Positions 12,890 to 24,383 of a stretch of DNA of 64,000 nt are shown here, piece by piece; position 1 is the first letter of the stretch; every line of letters starts with the position of its first letter. The notes under the pieces are model-generated. The model made no database searches, had not been told where the DNA came from, and saw only the letters and a program-made list of their open reading frames with translations. Source of the DNA: Cristatella mucedo (taxonomy: Eukaryota > Bryozoa > Phylactolaemata > Cristatellidae). The position numbers were made by a program, and so were the translations under genes. The stretch covers positions 12,883,501-12,947,500 of the forward strand of contig WPIO01000006.1 in the NCBI GenBank assembly GCA_009760855.2, in the 5' to 3' direction.

Positions 12890-13200
12890 CAAAGTGGCAC
12901 GCTTGTGTCACGTGGCAAGATGGCACACTTACATCGTGAGCCGTGATGGCACACCAGGTAAGGCGGTTGCTTTCACGGCATCAATCCCAAGGTCGTGGGT
13001 TCCAATCCTGTAGTGGGCGATCCTTTATTGCCACTGCAAGCGGTGGTGAAAGCCGTAAAGGCTGTTCTGTTGCTATACAAAAGAGGCTGTTAAATTAGCT
13101 AGTATTGATATTATCAAGTGGCAAGATGGCGCAGTGGTGTCTTGTATGACGGAACTAGCACGAGTCAGCAAAGCAAGTGAGGCAGGCACCGAGTAAGCTG
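12890..13200 (+). mobile_element. SINE-3-like pieces on both sides of a SINE-2
   Basis: cacgtggcaagatggcacac at about 12908 and gtggcaagatggcgcagtgg at 13118 (A box TGGCGCAGTGG), the latter followed by cacgagtcagcaaagcaagt, which is the reverse of the 19.0 kb gctgagtca block. The SINE-2 at 12930-13108 seems to have inserted into or between them. Confidence 0.45.
12930..13108 (+). mobile_element. SINE-2 copy
   Basis: Head with caggtaaggcggttgctttc and B box GGTCGTGGGTTCCAATCCTG, body ttattgccactgcaagcggt, tail cgtaaaggctgttctgttgc, atacaaaagaggctgttaaa. Same layout as the copy 250 bases upstream. Confidence 0.85.
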
Positions 13201-14587
13201 CTCGTTGCTATCGCTGTATCTGACCAGTCTTCTGCTCAGCCTCTCTCGTCCTCCCCCCACCGGAGAGATGATCGTCGGAGTGCCTGCATCCACGTGCTCG
13301 CCGCCTGCCCGCCCGATCGCTCGCTCGAGCGAGCGCCCGTGCACCGCGCCGGTAGACGAAGCGCTCCCTTATGCGAGTCTACTCACGTGCATCAGGGAGG
13401 GAGGAGGGCTGGAAGAATCTAGAACTCTTCTGCCTGGCAGGGTCTTGCTTGGTGCGCTAACAACATTCGGCGGGGGCGGCGGAGACCTGCCAGCCGGTGC
13501 TTGCTGCATGGCTCCTCATCTGCCGACTGTCAGCCGCTCGCCTGCTGGCTGCTGCGTGCTGATGGGCTGTCTAGTCTAAACTATCATGAGAGCCACTCTG
13601 TGGTGCTAAGGCATCTTGATTTGGTCGGCGTGCAAGGGACAACAAGCAGCCGGTCGATAGGCCTCTGCATGCGGGAGGCGGCCGGTAGTGCCTCTGGCTG
13701 GTGAGCTACCGGCTCCCTTACACCTAACACTGGCCAGCACGATGGCCTCATTAGGCGGCAGCATGCCTGTCTGGTAACAGATGCAGCTCTTGCGAGCGAC
13801 GTCGCTGGCTATCAAGAGACTGGCAGTATCCCGCCCTTATCCAGCCCAGCCCTTGACTGCTGGCGAATGCACTGTAAATAAGAGCATCGAGTTTCGTTGT
13901 GGTGGATTACTGCCTTTGCACTCAACATTAAACAATGTATTGATAAAGTTGCACCCAACGAGTGCAGCAAAGACTCGAAAGCGGCACACCAGAGCCACGC
14001 TGAGCTAACCAGTCACGAGTTAGGAATCATTGGTACTCCCGAAGAACAGAACCCCCCCCCCCGAGACTCATCAGGGCTGAAGTAACTAACTCTCTCGGGT
14101 ACGGGAAAGAGCTTCTTATGTTCTGCAAACTTCTCCACATTCTCTATCATTCTCTTTTTGGCCACAATTGTCCCTGTATCTATTATTGCTTCTTTTTTTC
14201 TATAGCCTCCTCCTTCAATCTACCTTCCCCCTCTCTCTCTCTGTTTATTTCAATATATTTGTCTTCTTGCCTTTCTCCTTTTCCCATTCTATCTCTTGCT
14301 CTCTACATTTACATCTCTAGATCCAATCTCTACTTCTTCAGCCACCGACTCCAAATTTCTCTCTCTCTCTCTGCATTTCGAGTTTTCTTGTTCTCTCTAG
14401 TCTTCTATTTCCAGTTCTCTCTGCATTTCTATTCGCTGGCAAAGATAAGTGAAAGCCTGCTGGCAGAATCAAGCTCTCAGGCACTCAATGCTGTGCCCTC
14501 AGCTCGGCTGTTGCCTCTCCCAGCATTGCCATCAAGTGTCTGAACTGGAATAACTGCTTGGAAAACCGGGTGTCTGTCAGAGTGCAG
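13201..14587. other. No gene recognised; C11 run and CT-rich stretch
   Basis: C11 followed by GA at 14052. The 14118-14540 frame is Ser/Leu/Phe-rich because of CT/TTC runs and is not a credible protein. Confidence 0.6.
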
Positions 14588-14916
<329 letters not shown>

Positions 14917-14919
14917 TAT

Positions 14920-16300
14920 GTATGTACACATGACGTGTGAAGCAGAGTACGACACCGTCTGTGTGAAAATGAATTGTACTGCTTCTTTAGCTGCCAAAAT
15001 AAAAAATGGACAATTCTTTTGATTATTCCTGTATTCCTTGATTATTCGTTTGATTATCAAGTTAGGCTTTCACCGGTAATCTTTGCCAGCTCAAAGTCGA
15101 GTAACAAGTTTAAGTGCCCATGTTCTTGATGAAGCAATAAATATTGCCAAGTATCTCGAGCTAGCTAGTGGCCACTGTTCCACCGAGAGGGCTGGATGCA
15201 TGTATATACTGACTGTATGAGCAGCAGTAGCAAAGAAATACTGTATATGGAGGTCGACTGTGCACTGAAGACCTCGTTTGGAATTAGTGATACGTTTGTC
15301 AGCATAGCCAATAAACTATGCGATCAGTATTTTACCTTGTTCAAAAGATAAGGCTAAACCTGTAGAATTGACACGGATAAGTTCGTCTTTTAAGTAGAAG
15401 GAACCGTTGCAATGCAGTTCCAAATAGCATTCTAGCAGGCAGACTTAAGGAATGGACTGCACTGCTGGGGGCTAACGTGATTACCAGTTGTTAGCCCTTG
15501 GTATTTTACTAGTCACCTACATATGCTACGGTATGCTATTTATCATATAGAATAGTAGCCTGAAATTATTAAAGATTGTAGCCTGTAAACATAGTCTAGT
15601 TTGCAAGCCTATACCCGTGGAAAATTAGGGAAAACTCGGAATTTGCTTCGGTACGCGGGCTTGACTGTCCGCTGGCCTCGCTTCAGATCCAGGCGGACTG
15701 ACATGCAGCAAAATAGGAGAAGAATGAAAAAATACTGGCTTTTTTCCATTCAGTTTCAGCAGTGAAACACTGAGAGGCTATCTCTGTTATTTGTCTCCTC
15801 ATTGTTGTCTCCAATAGCCAGGCACATGATCTAAGCACTTTGCTCTTTTTTGTTACAGGTCATTGCTAGCAAATAAAGTTTGTTACTTTTCTGCTTGTGG
15901 CAATTTCTCACTTTTGATGTTTGTGCAATGAAATTTCAACTATGACAGCATACTTATCCATCGACATTCATTATACTTCGGGAGGCCAAAGCAGCAGTTG
16001 CCTCTGTTTATTGGACTACATTCAATTTTATGTAAGCTGGCAAGTCTAACCTATTAGCACCGGAGTTCAGCTGGAGCGCATGGTAATATACGGCCTAGTC
16101 TTTAAGCCTTGCGTTGACTGCAGCATGATAGCATAATAGATTCTTGGCAGTTCAATCGCTAGAGAACTGGCTAGAAAAATCAGCGACTTCAGTATCGTTC
16201 AGCTCATGGGAAGATACTTCTGCATTGGGCACCCCAAATGGCCTTTGGCCATTCTTCGATTCCAAGTTACTATCCAAAAGTTTGCAGGACTCTTGTCTCT
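14920..16300. other. No gene or repeat recognised
   Basis: AT-rich sequence with only short frames. Confidence 0.6.
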
Positions 16301-16303
16301 CCT

Positions 16304-16537
<234 letters not shown>

Positions 16538-16539
16538 TG

Positions 16540-17665
16540 GTTGGACACCAACTCCGAAGACAAATGGGCATCAGTAAGGTGACTCTTGGCTCACACTCAA
16601 GCCTCTTTGGTAGCAGCAGGCTGGGGCTGATAAGAAGCAGTACCTCTGGCTGGCTCAGGCAATATGCTAACACCTCCCAAGACCGAGTTAATAATACACT
16701 TTGAGAGTCTTGTCCGGCAGACGGATTGGATTTTGATTAGTCCGCTAATGGGATACGAAGTTTGAAACTCTGTGGTGCTGCTTGACCCTTAAGCAAGACC
16801 TGAACCTTTAAGAGCCAGGGGCCAGCCACTGCTCCTGGCCAGAGCGCATTCTGGTCGGCTGGGCATTGCAATGGAGAGCTAGCTACCTTTCTCTTTAACC
16901 AGAGACCGAAACGGCAACCGAGAGCAATCTCTACTGATCCAAATCAAATGCAGCCGATCTGCTGTTTCTTCTCAGCTGTTTCAGATGCCATGCAAGGGTG
17001 GGGGCAGCTGCAATTCAAGCAGCCTCGACTGATCTGGGTGGGCTCGGGTGATTGGGGGGGGGGGGGCGATTAGCCTTGCTATTCTTAACATCTTGAGGCA
17101 GGCTTTAATTTTGTTACTCAGTCACTAGGCAGGTGCTGCAAACTGACCAGTGCTGCAGTCAAGATGGGCACCAATCAGACCAGCGCTTTGCAGTCAGGTG
17201 AGAGGCACTTAAGTAGCCACCACCACCACCCTACACTGTCCGAGGGGAAGGCCTTACTATGGTGCAGAGCTGCTAGACTTCGGGGAGCGAATCTGGCTTG
17301 CCGGCCACGGCAGCAGCAGCTGGATAGTGGTCTTTCGATAGCCTCGGCAAGCCAATGCAGCTGCCTGCTGGACTAGTAGCTGCCTAATTAATGGCTTACA
17401 CTCTGACTACCTAGAGACTTGTAACCAGCAACCGGCAGTACTCTGACAGACTGCAGCAGCAGCAGCTGGGTAGTGGGAGACAGGTGCCTGTGGCAGCTGC
17501 AGTTCCACTGGCTGCAGCAGCATCGGCAACAGCTGGCTGCTGGTCCAAGCTGCTGTCGAAGTGGAAGTCATGCTGATCGACGACAGTCGTCTGGCGACTT
17601 GCTCCTAGCCGACTCTCGAAGTGCGACTGCAGGTAAGTTTTCCACGAGAGGAGACGATTGTAGCT

Positions 17666-17667
<2 letters not shown>
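16540..17667. other. No gene recognised; G13 run
   Basis: G13 at 17054-17066. Increasingly rich in CAG/CTG triplets towards 17450. Confidence 0.55.
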
Positions 17668-17703
<36 letters not shown>

Positions 17704-18040
17704 GACAGTCTAGCAGTAGCACCAGCAAAAGAAGTTTAGCAGCATCAGAAGTATTTTATCAGCATTATTTTAGCAGCAGCAGTTTAGCCACAGTAACAGC
17801 CAAGAGCACCAGAAGCAGCAGCAGCTTAGAAGCAGCAGTTTTGCAGCAGCAGCAATTTAGCAGCAGCAGCAGCAGTTTTGAAGCAGCAGTTCAGCAGCAG
17901 CAGTTTTGAAGCAGTTTTGTAGCAGCAGTTCAGCAGTAGCAGCAGCAATTTTGCAGGAGCAGTTTCGCAGCAGCTTTGTAGCAGCAGTTCAGCAGCAGCA
18001 GTAGCAATTTTGCAGCAGCAGTTCCAGCATCAGCTGAACC
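17668..18040. repeat. (AGC)n and degenerate AGC-rich region
   Basis: Eleven pure AGC units at 17668-17700, then about 340 bases of gcagcagcagtttt-type units with changing numbers of cag. A region prone to repeat-length change. Confidence 0.9.
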
Positions 18041-18210
18041 TCGGTGAGGTAGCCAGCAGGTGCAGAAGCAGTGCTCATTTTGAAAAGCTGTTAGTCACTC
18101 TCAGCTTAAAGAGGTGCAAGCAGGAGAAAGAGCAAGCACTGCTATTTGTCACAGAGCTGTTAAATATTAGATGACAGCTGGCTGGCCTCTAGCTAGCTGC
18201 AGCCGGCAGC

Positions 18211-18332
18211 GGATTGGGTTCCTCCCCCACGTGCTGGTTATCTTGCCCCCCCCCCCCCCCGACTGTAAGTTTCGGATTGGGTTCCTCCCCCACGTGCTGG
18301 TTATCTTGCCCCCCCCCCGACTGTAAGTTTCG
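18211..18332. repeat. 63 bp tandem duplication with variable C run
   Basis: ggattgggttcctcccccac, gtgctggttatcttg, C run, gactgtaagtttc occurs twice. The copies differ mainly in the C run (15 versus 10), so the duplication is recent. Confidence 0.95.
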
Positions 18333-18334
18333 AG

Positions 18335-18989
18335 GCTTTCAGAATGAGTTTAACCTGTCTTTGCAAATGACCGTCGGTCACGGAGGCTGAGATCTTCCTA
18401 GTACAAAGGCCTGCAATAAAAGGCGAAGGCTGAAAGGGGTTCATGAGGCCGTGGCAATTACGAGTGCTTGAGCCAGTCTGGCTGTAATTATTTCGACAAT
18501 CCACAGGAACGAAGGCCCGTGTTTTGCTAAGGAACCGAATGTCGACCAAATTCTCATGCTGTCAGCAACTGCTAATGCTCGACTATCTCTGCAGCTGCCG
18601 GCCACTGTGGCTTTGACTTGGTAGGCTGTGGCTGAATAGATGGACTCATTGCTGCCTAGGTGCCCAGTTCATGCTGTTACCACAGCTGGTGGATGTGAAG
18701 GACACGAAGAATGTGTCAAGCTTACGGCAAAATTTGTAATTCTCGCAATGTGGGCCGTGTATGCCCATGCACGCATGGTGCAGCTGCTTCAACAAATAAA
18801 TTAAACGAGAAGACTTAGGCTGGGAGCTTGCTAAGGGGATAGGAGCAGCTGGCTGGCTACCATACAGCTGTGCTGCTCTGCTTGTTGCATCTGGTTAAGT
18901 TTTTCCTCCACCTGCTCGTGTGTACCGAACAGATTATCATCAAATGTTACGTGCATGCTATGCATTTACGTAATACGAGCAGCTCACAG
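18335..18989. other. No gene recognised
   Basis: The 82-codon minus-strand frame at 18301-18549 begins in the duplicated C-run unit and shows no motif. Confidence 0.55.
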
Positions 18990-19125
18990 CTTGTTGACTC
19001 GCTTCGCTGAGTCATAGTAGCTGCTGCCATGCAAGACAATGCTGTGCCATCTTGCAGCTTGACATAAGTGTGCCATCTTGCTGCGTGATGGAGGGAAGGA
19101 CGGACTTTCTTGCTTTAATTAGTTG

Positions 19126-19128
<3 letters not shown>
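18990..19128 (-). mobile_element. SINE-3-like element (dimeric head)
   Basis: Plus strand gcttcgctgagtcatagtag, then tgctgtgccatcttgc twice, then ggaaggacggactttcttgc before an AT palindrome. The reverse contains gcaagatggcacagc, a tRNA A-box-like start. Same order as the 47.1 kb copy. Confidence 0.6.
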
Positions 19129-19187
<59 letters not shown>

Positions 19188-19199
19188 CAACTAATTAAA
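19114..19199. repeat. 86 bp perfect palindrome with (AT)n core
   Basis: Left arm TTTAATTAGTTGAAA (19114-19128), (AT)n core, right arm TTTCAACTAATTAAA (19185-19199): exact reverse complements. A further (TA)n stretch follows to 19219. Confidence 0.95.
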
Positions 19200-19234
19200 T
19201 TATATATATATATATATATGGAGAGAGAGAGGGA

Positions 19235-19370
19235 GGGAGAGAGACTGTAGACTTGTTTTCTGAGTCATGGGAGAATAACATTATTGCACTTCACTCCTGC
19301 ACATTCTGGTCACAATCTTGCAGCGGATGGGGGAAGGACAAACTTTCTCCCATTAAATTATTAGAGATAC
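19235..19370 (-). mobile_element. Diverged SINE-3-like copy
   Basis: gttttctgagtcatgggaga ... gtcacaatcttgcagcggat gggggaaggacaaactttct parallels the copy 245 bases to the left. Confidence 0.45.
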
Positions 19371-19849
19371 CACTTTTTTCATAAATAACATGCCTCGAAG
19401 GTCCTCTGGTTCGTTCATGCAACGGAACCAGCTGTATCAGAATCAGCCTCGGATTAGCTACGGCACTAGCTCAGTGAACACAGGGCTATTCTGATGCCAT
19501 CCGGGCCTCAGAATATAAGCAATCAAACGACAAGTACACATCATAGTTACCTATGTCAGCATTATAACGTTTATATTGATCTTCAATTTTTTTGAGTTGT
19601 TTTAATTGTCCAAGCCTTTAGTTTTGAATGCAAGAACCAGGGTTGGGAAGATTTTGAAAATACTATACAGGCAGGAAAACCTTGCACACACACACACTGA
19701 GAATAGAAATAAACTGTCCAGCATCGCTGCATCCAGTGAGCTCCTGGCCAAAAGCTGCCATCGGTGGGTATAATTTGCACGCATACAAAAACAGCCTCTG
19801 GTGGCAAGTTATGTGTGCTCGGTTTGCTAACAAGGACATGCTTACAAGA

Positions 19850-19918
19850 CATGAAAACAAGAGATCGAGTTCTCTGAGGGCGCTATATCAAATGTATTAT
19901 TATTTTAATTATCATTAA
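19850..19918 (+). mobile_element. L2-a-like 3' tail
   Basis: agagatcgagttctctgagg then gcgctatatcaaatgtatta and an ATT-rich run: the right half of the L2-a stem-loop and tail only. Confidence 0.7.
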
Positions 19919-20080
19919 AACATGAGAATGAGACTGTTTCGGTGGCTTTGGCTGCAACTGCCTACCGCAGCCGTAGTAGCCCTTTTCAAAAGCTATTTGA
20001 TTGTAATTCCACCAAAGCAATGGATGCCACGATATTCTGTGTGCGCCAAGCATGCTTCGGTTGAGAGTGGCCCCCCCCCC

Positions 20081-20242
20081 GAGTCTTAGCCCATGGGTAA
20101 GGTGCTCACTTGTCACGACACAGGCCGTGAGTTTGAGTCCTGCTGCAGGCAATTGTTGTTGCCTGCAGCTAGGGAGCGGGATTGATAGCCGCCAAGGCTC
20201 TTCTGCTGCTATATAAATAAATGAACATGTTGGATTAGCAGA
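20081..20242 (+). mobile_element. SINE-2 copy preceded by a C10 run
   Basis: Head tagcccatgggtaaggtgct, B-box region gccgtgagtttgagtcctgc, then a body with ttgttgcctgcagctaggga and tail aaggctcttctgctgctata taaataaatg. Confidence 0.8.
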
Positions 20243-20244
20243 CT

Positions 20245-21848
20245 TTTATCTTTATCTACCGGACCGTTATGGGTACTTTTGCAGAAGTGGTCAAGCTTTG
20301 AGTCGTGCGATTTTGATGCGATTTTGAGCATACTAAACCCTAGTTCAGGTATGACTCGAAAAAATGCAAGAATCCAATGAAGCATTAAAGCATGAAAATC
20401 AACAAAAAAGTGCTACAACTCATGAACCAATGAATTAAAGTTTTGTTCAACACTTCAATCAAATTTACCAGCGTATGCTCTCACCTCTAGAAATGTTCAC
20501 GTCGCTCCTGTTTCATCCTCAGTCTCCCTGGCACTTTGTTGGTGAGGAGAATCACACTTTCTTTCAGCTTCCGAAGTACACTCTTCAGCGGCCTCGTTGT
20601 GGCATCTTTCGGGGAGGTTGTTGCCGGCCCGTTCTTTTCAGCTTTTTCCCCTCCAGGATATTGATTGGTACTCTTTCAAAAATGTGATGGCTTCAAATTT
20701 AAAGTTTACCAATAAATTCCTAGCTATTTTACGAAACCGATCAACATAAAGTACAGTGGGGCAAATCTAAAACTCACTTTACACAAATCTGGCAGCTTTC
20801 CAATATGCCAACTCAGCTTATCTGGTCCAAGCAGCTGCTCTGGTAGCGCTCGGGCGACAGCAAAGGGGTCATTGTGAGCAGAGAGCTCAAGCTGCTAGAA
20901 TGTCGTAGCCGCCCTTGGAACAATCCTGTAAAGTTCACATTATTGTGACGTTCTAGTATTTCGGTTCTCAGTTTCAACTATGTATGCACACAAGCAAATT
21001 AGAAAATTATGCCTGTTTTCTGACACTCACCATTGCTGCACCGCAGTGTATCTCTATAAATACATCACGAAGAACTCAATGCATAAGGTTGAGGAAAACA
21101 TTCGTGCACCATGATTTTAATAATAATTTGATGGAATAACAATTTAATGAATTTAATAGTGATTAATGGAAAACACGTCACGTGAACTCTCTTCTCAACC
21201 TTAAAAATGTGACGCCAGTGACTGTGACTTGCCGACTAACAGTCTAATAAACCTAGCCTATTTTGGGGTAGATTGACCAACTTGGCATGCCAACTGTCAA
21301 TCTAATAATGGTATTTCCGAGATCTTTAAAGTATCCCGGAAGAGTCTACATTATTTCTACGGCTCCCTATATACCTGTATCGGTAAATGCAGATAGATGT
21401 CTTTCCTTGTCACTGCACAAAGACTTTTTTTGCATATGTTTGGGCTATGCCTAGCCCTACACTTTTAGCATGCATATACCGATGTGTCTCAGCCCCTCTA
21501 CTACTCAGGTAAGATGTTGGTCCAGTGCCCAGTGCCAGTGTCGTAGGGCATTTTATGCGAGAGCTATAATCCGAAAATCCAGGCAAATCTAAACTGCGCC
21601 GGTCGACTGGTGCTGAAGCAATTTTTTTTTTCAAAAACCGTGGCTGTATTGAAAGCCGAAAGAGACCGGCCAGACATGCTCATTGGCATGCTTTCGGCTT
21701 CTGTAGGCAAATACAGATTGCAGCACCTATTTTCAAAAATATGGGTTCCTTGCGCAAATCCTAACTTCTGGTGGCACTTGTCAGCTTGGTGTCATCATCA
21801 GGCGATGATGCAGTATTTGAGGATTTATTGTTATTAAATATAAATGTA
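20245..21848. other. No gene recognised
   Basis: AT-rich. A 70-codon frame at 20475 and a 75-codon frame at 21610 show no recognisable domain or convincing splice sites. Confidence 0.55.
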
Positions 21849-21849
21849 A

Positions 21850-21958
21850 ATATAATTCATTTGTATAGCGCCCCGAGAGAACTTAAGGCTCGAGCCCACG
21901 ACCTCAGCCAGACTTTGGTTGGGGCGAGCACCTTAACCATTGGACCAAACCAACTCAC
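21850..21958 (-). mobile_element. SINE-1 copy
   Basis: Plus strand ttgtatagcgccccgagaga acttaag, then ggctcgagcccacgacctca (B box) and ccttaaccattggaccaaac (A box). The 3' stem-loop is internally deleted. Confidence 0.9.
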
Positions 21959-22084
21959 AGTTTTCGTGCAGGTAACCTTTAATAGCTTAACGAGATGCCT
22001 CTTGGCCCTCAGCCGGCAGGCCTTGGGCAAGTGGCCACAGGGCTGCAGCCCCAGCCCCCAATAAGCCAGCTGGCACGGGGTACG

Positions 22085-22110
22085 GACCCCCGACTCCCCC
22101 CTCCCGACAT

Positions 22111-22164
<54 letters not shown>

Positions 22165-22330
22165 ACATCCCCCCCCCCCGACATTCTCCCCCTCCCCGAC
22201 ATTCCCCCCTCCCCGACATTCCCCCCTCCCCGACATTCCCCCCTCCCTGACATTCCCCCCTCCCCGACATTTCCCCCTCCCCGACATTCCCCCCTGGGGT
22301 AGGACATTTCCCCCCTGAGGTAGAGCATTT
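22085..22330. repeat. C-rich minisatellite, GACATTCCCCCC type, with a C52 run
   Basis: Units of about 17 bp, ccgacattcccccctcc, repeated roughly eight times, preceded by an uninterrupted run of about 52 C (22112-22163). The mirror-oriented G-rich version lies at 22890-23010. Confidence 0.93.
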
Positions 22331-22759
22331 CCTCCCTTCCCGTATGGAAATGCCATGATATAAACTGTCTAGTTTACATATCTTGTAGAGATATTATATA
22401 GTTTATAATATATAACATAGTCCTATATTATAGTCATTAGAAATGCTGTCACTGCAGCCCTGCTTTTCGGCAGACCACCAAGTGCAAGGTCGAAGCTCTG
22501 CCTGGGTGGCCAGCAGCAGAAGCTCTCGGCAGCAGCCGCTAGCTAGCTTATAGCAGTATCCTTGGCCGACGCCACCGCCCCTCCCGACATCGGCACCGCC
22601 GGCTACTGCCCACCCAAACCTCTCCACAATCGCTGCAGCTGTTGCTGCTCCGGGCTTTACGAGTCGCGATGGCCATACCGCCTCCATCGGTCGTGCTATC
22701 GAGTGGCAGCTTATACTGAATTAATTTTATTTCAACAGTGTGAACTTCATTTGATCGTG

Positions 22760-22762
<3 letters not shown>

Positions 22763-22846
<84 letters not shown>
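22763..22846. repeat. (AC)n microsatellite
   Basis: 42 pure AC units, between the two opposed GACATT minisatellite arms. Confidence 0.98.
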
Positions 22847-22848
<2 letters not shown>

Positions 22849-22889
22849 ATATATATATATCTGTATTCTTAGTTATACATTCATCAACA

Positions 22890-23010
22890 TTGGGGAAATG
22901 TCCTACGGGGGAGGGGGGCAATGTCGGGGGGGGGGGCAATGTCCTAGGTTACACCAGGGGGAAATGTCTGGGGGGGTAAACGTCCTGGGGGGGGAATGTC
23001 CTACAACCAC
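22890..23010. repeat. G-rich minisatellite, reverse orientation of the 22.1 kb array
   Basis: ggggaaatgtcctacggggg, gggggcaatgtcggggggg, gggggaatgtcctac and similar: the reverse complement of the GACATTCCCCCC units, about 560 bases away. Confidence 0.88.
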
Positions 23011-23625
23011 TGGCACACCCTTCTGCCTTCAGTGATTGGCTGGCCTGGGCAAGGTCAAGGCTCAGCACTTTTTCCCGGCTACGTGTATATCCTGGTCCAT
23101 AGGCATCAGCATGGACAGCCATGTCAGCTACCCATCTCTCTATACAAAATCATGCCCCTCTGACATTTCTGGGCTGAAAGCTGCCATTGTAATATCAGTT
23201 GGTCTCCTGCCAGACACAGCGCAGGACACGGTGTCTGAAGTTGCCTGCCTTCTTGAGCCTCCTTAGCGGGCCTTCAAGTCAGGTTCTCCGACTGAATCTG
23301 CCCTCCACGCTTTTTGTTTCATTTCAAGAGAAAAAGTGCTTGGACAGCCGACAGGGCTCCAAGCACAAGAGTTAGTTCAGCCACAACCAGTCCGGGTGCA
23401 GTTGGGAGTTGCTGATGAGGTTGGCCATTCCCCAAATGTAGGTGTCACTCAGTGATATCATGCCTGATTTATTTGGCCGGCTGTTGCCGGGCAACGCAGT
23501 TGCTCCTTGCCGACTAACATGAGCATGTTTCGGGGCTGACTTGCACCACTCGTGTAGAGGGGGAAGGCACTCGGGTGCAGGAGCAAGACACCGACTCCAC
23601 AGTATCTGCCACCGATCCCCCTCCA

Positions 23626-23650
23626 CCCCCCCCCCCCCCCCCCCCCCCCC
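23626..23650. repeat. C25 homopolymer
   Basis: Uninterrupted C run followed by GATGG. Confidence 0.97.
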
Positions 23651-24007
23651 GATGGTAAGGATGAAGCTGCTGCTTCCATGCCCTTGCCACAGACACAGCA
23701 GGCCCAGGCACGACTGGCAAGTCATGACACCGAGATAAACTAGAGACAGATTCTAATCAGTCTCATCAGACTGCTGCTCCCAGACCCCCTAGTTTGCAAG
23801 CCAAGGGCAGCCATGCATTGCAGGGTGCCATCTGTTCATGTAAGTTGGCAAAGCAGCCGGCTGGCCGAGTCGGTGTGTCTCCGCGTGAGTCCGATTCAGG
23901 AGCATCGTCCTTAGCATGCCGACGGCCTAGTTTTTCTGCTGCTGCTCCGTTTTGCTGCCACTTCCTGCTACTTCAGCTAGGGACATGATGCATCTCGATC
24001 AATATAT

Positions 24008-24095
24008 GAACTAGGATTAGCCAGCAGTTAAAGAGTGTGCTTGCTCTCTGGGGCCAGTAAGCCCCGGGCTCGAAGTCTCGGCTGCCCGAGTGCAA
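24008..24095 (+). mobile_element. Possible SINE-2-like tRNA head
   Basis: ttagccagcagttaaagagt (A-box-like) and agccccgggctcgaagtctc (B-box-like) lie at tRNA-like spacing; no body or tail matches. Confidence 0.35.
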
Positions 24096-24351
24096 AACAA
24101 GAAACAGGCACTTGACCGCACTTGACCGGAAATCACTGGTTTGCATAGCTGACCTTTTGCAGACCCCCTAACCGAGGGATTCGCAAGCAGGCTCTTCCCT
24201 GTCAATGGCCATCAATCGGCTGCCGCCCCTCACAACCCCTGCCTTCTCGGGTTCATCGTGAGCAGCCCTGGAAAGGCTTAGAGCTGCACTGCTGCAGCAG
24301 TAGTGGAAAGGTGACAGCTGCCTCCCTCCGGGTGGCTGATTTGGCATTTAA

Positions 24352-24352
<1 letters not shown>

Positions 24353-24382
<30 letters not shown>
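24353..24382. repeat. G30 homopolymer
   Basis: Uninterrupted G run, then AGGGG. Confidence 0.97.
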
Positions 24383-24383
<1 letters not shown>

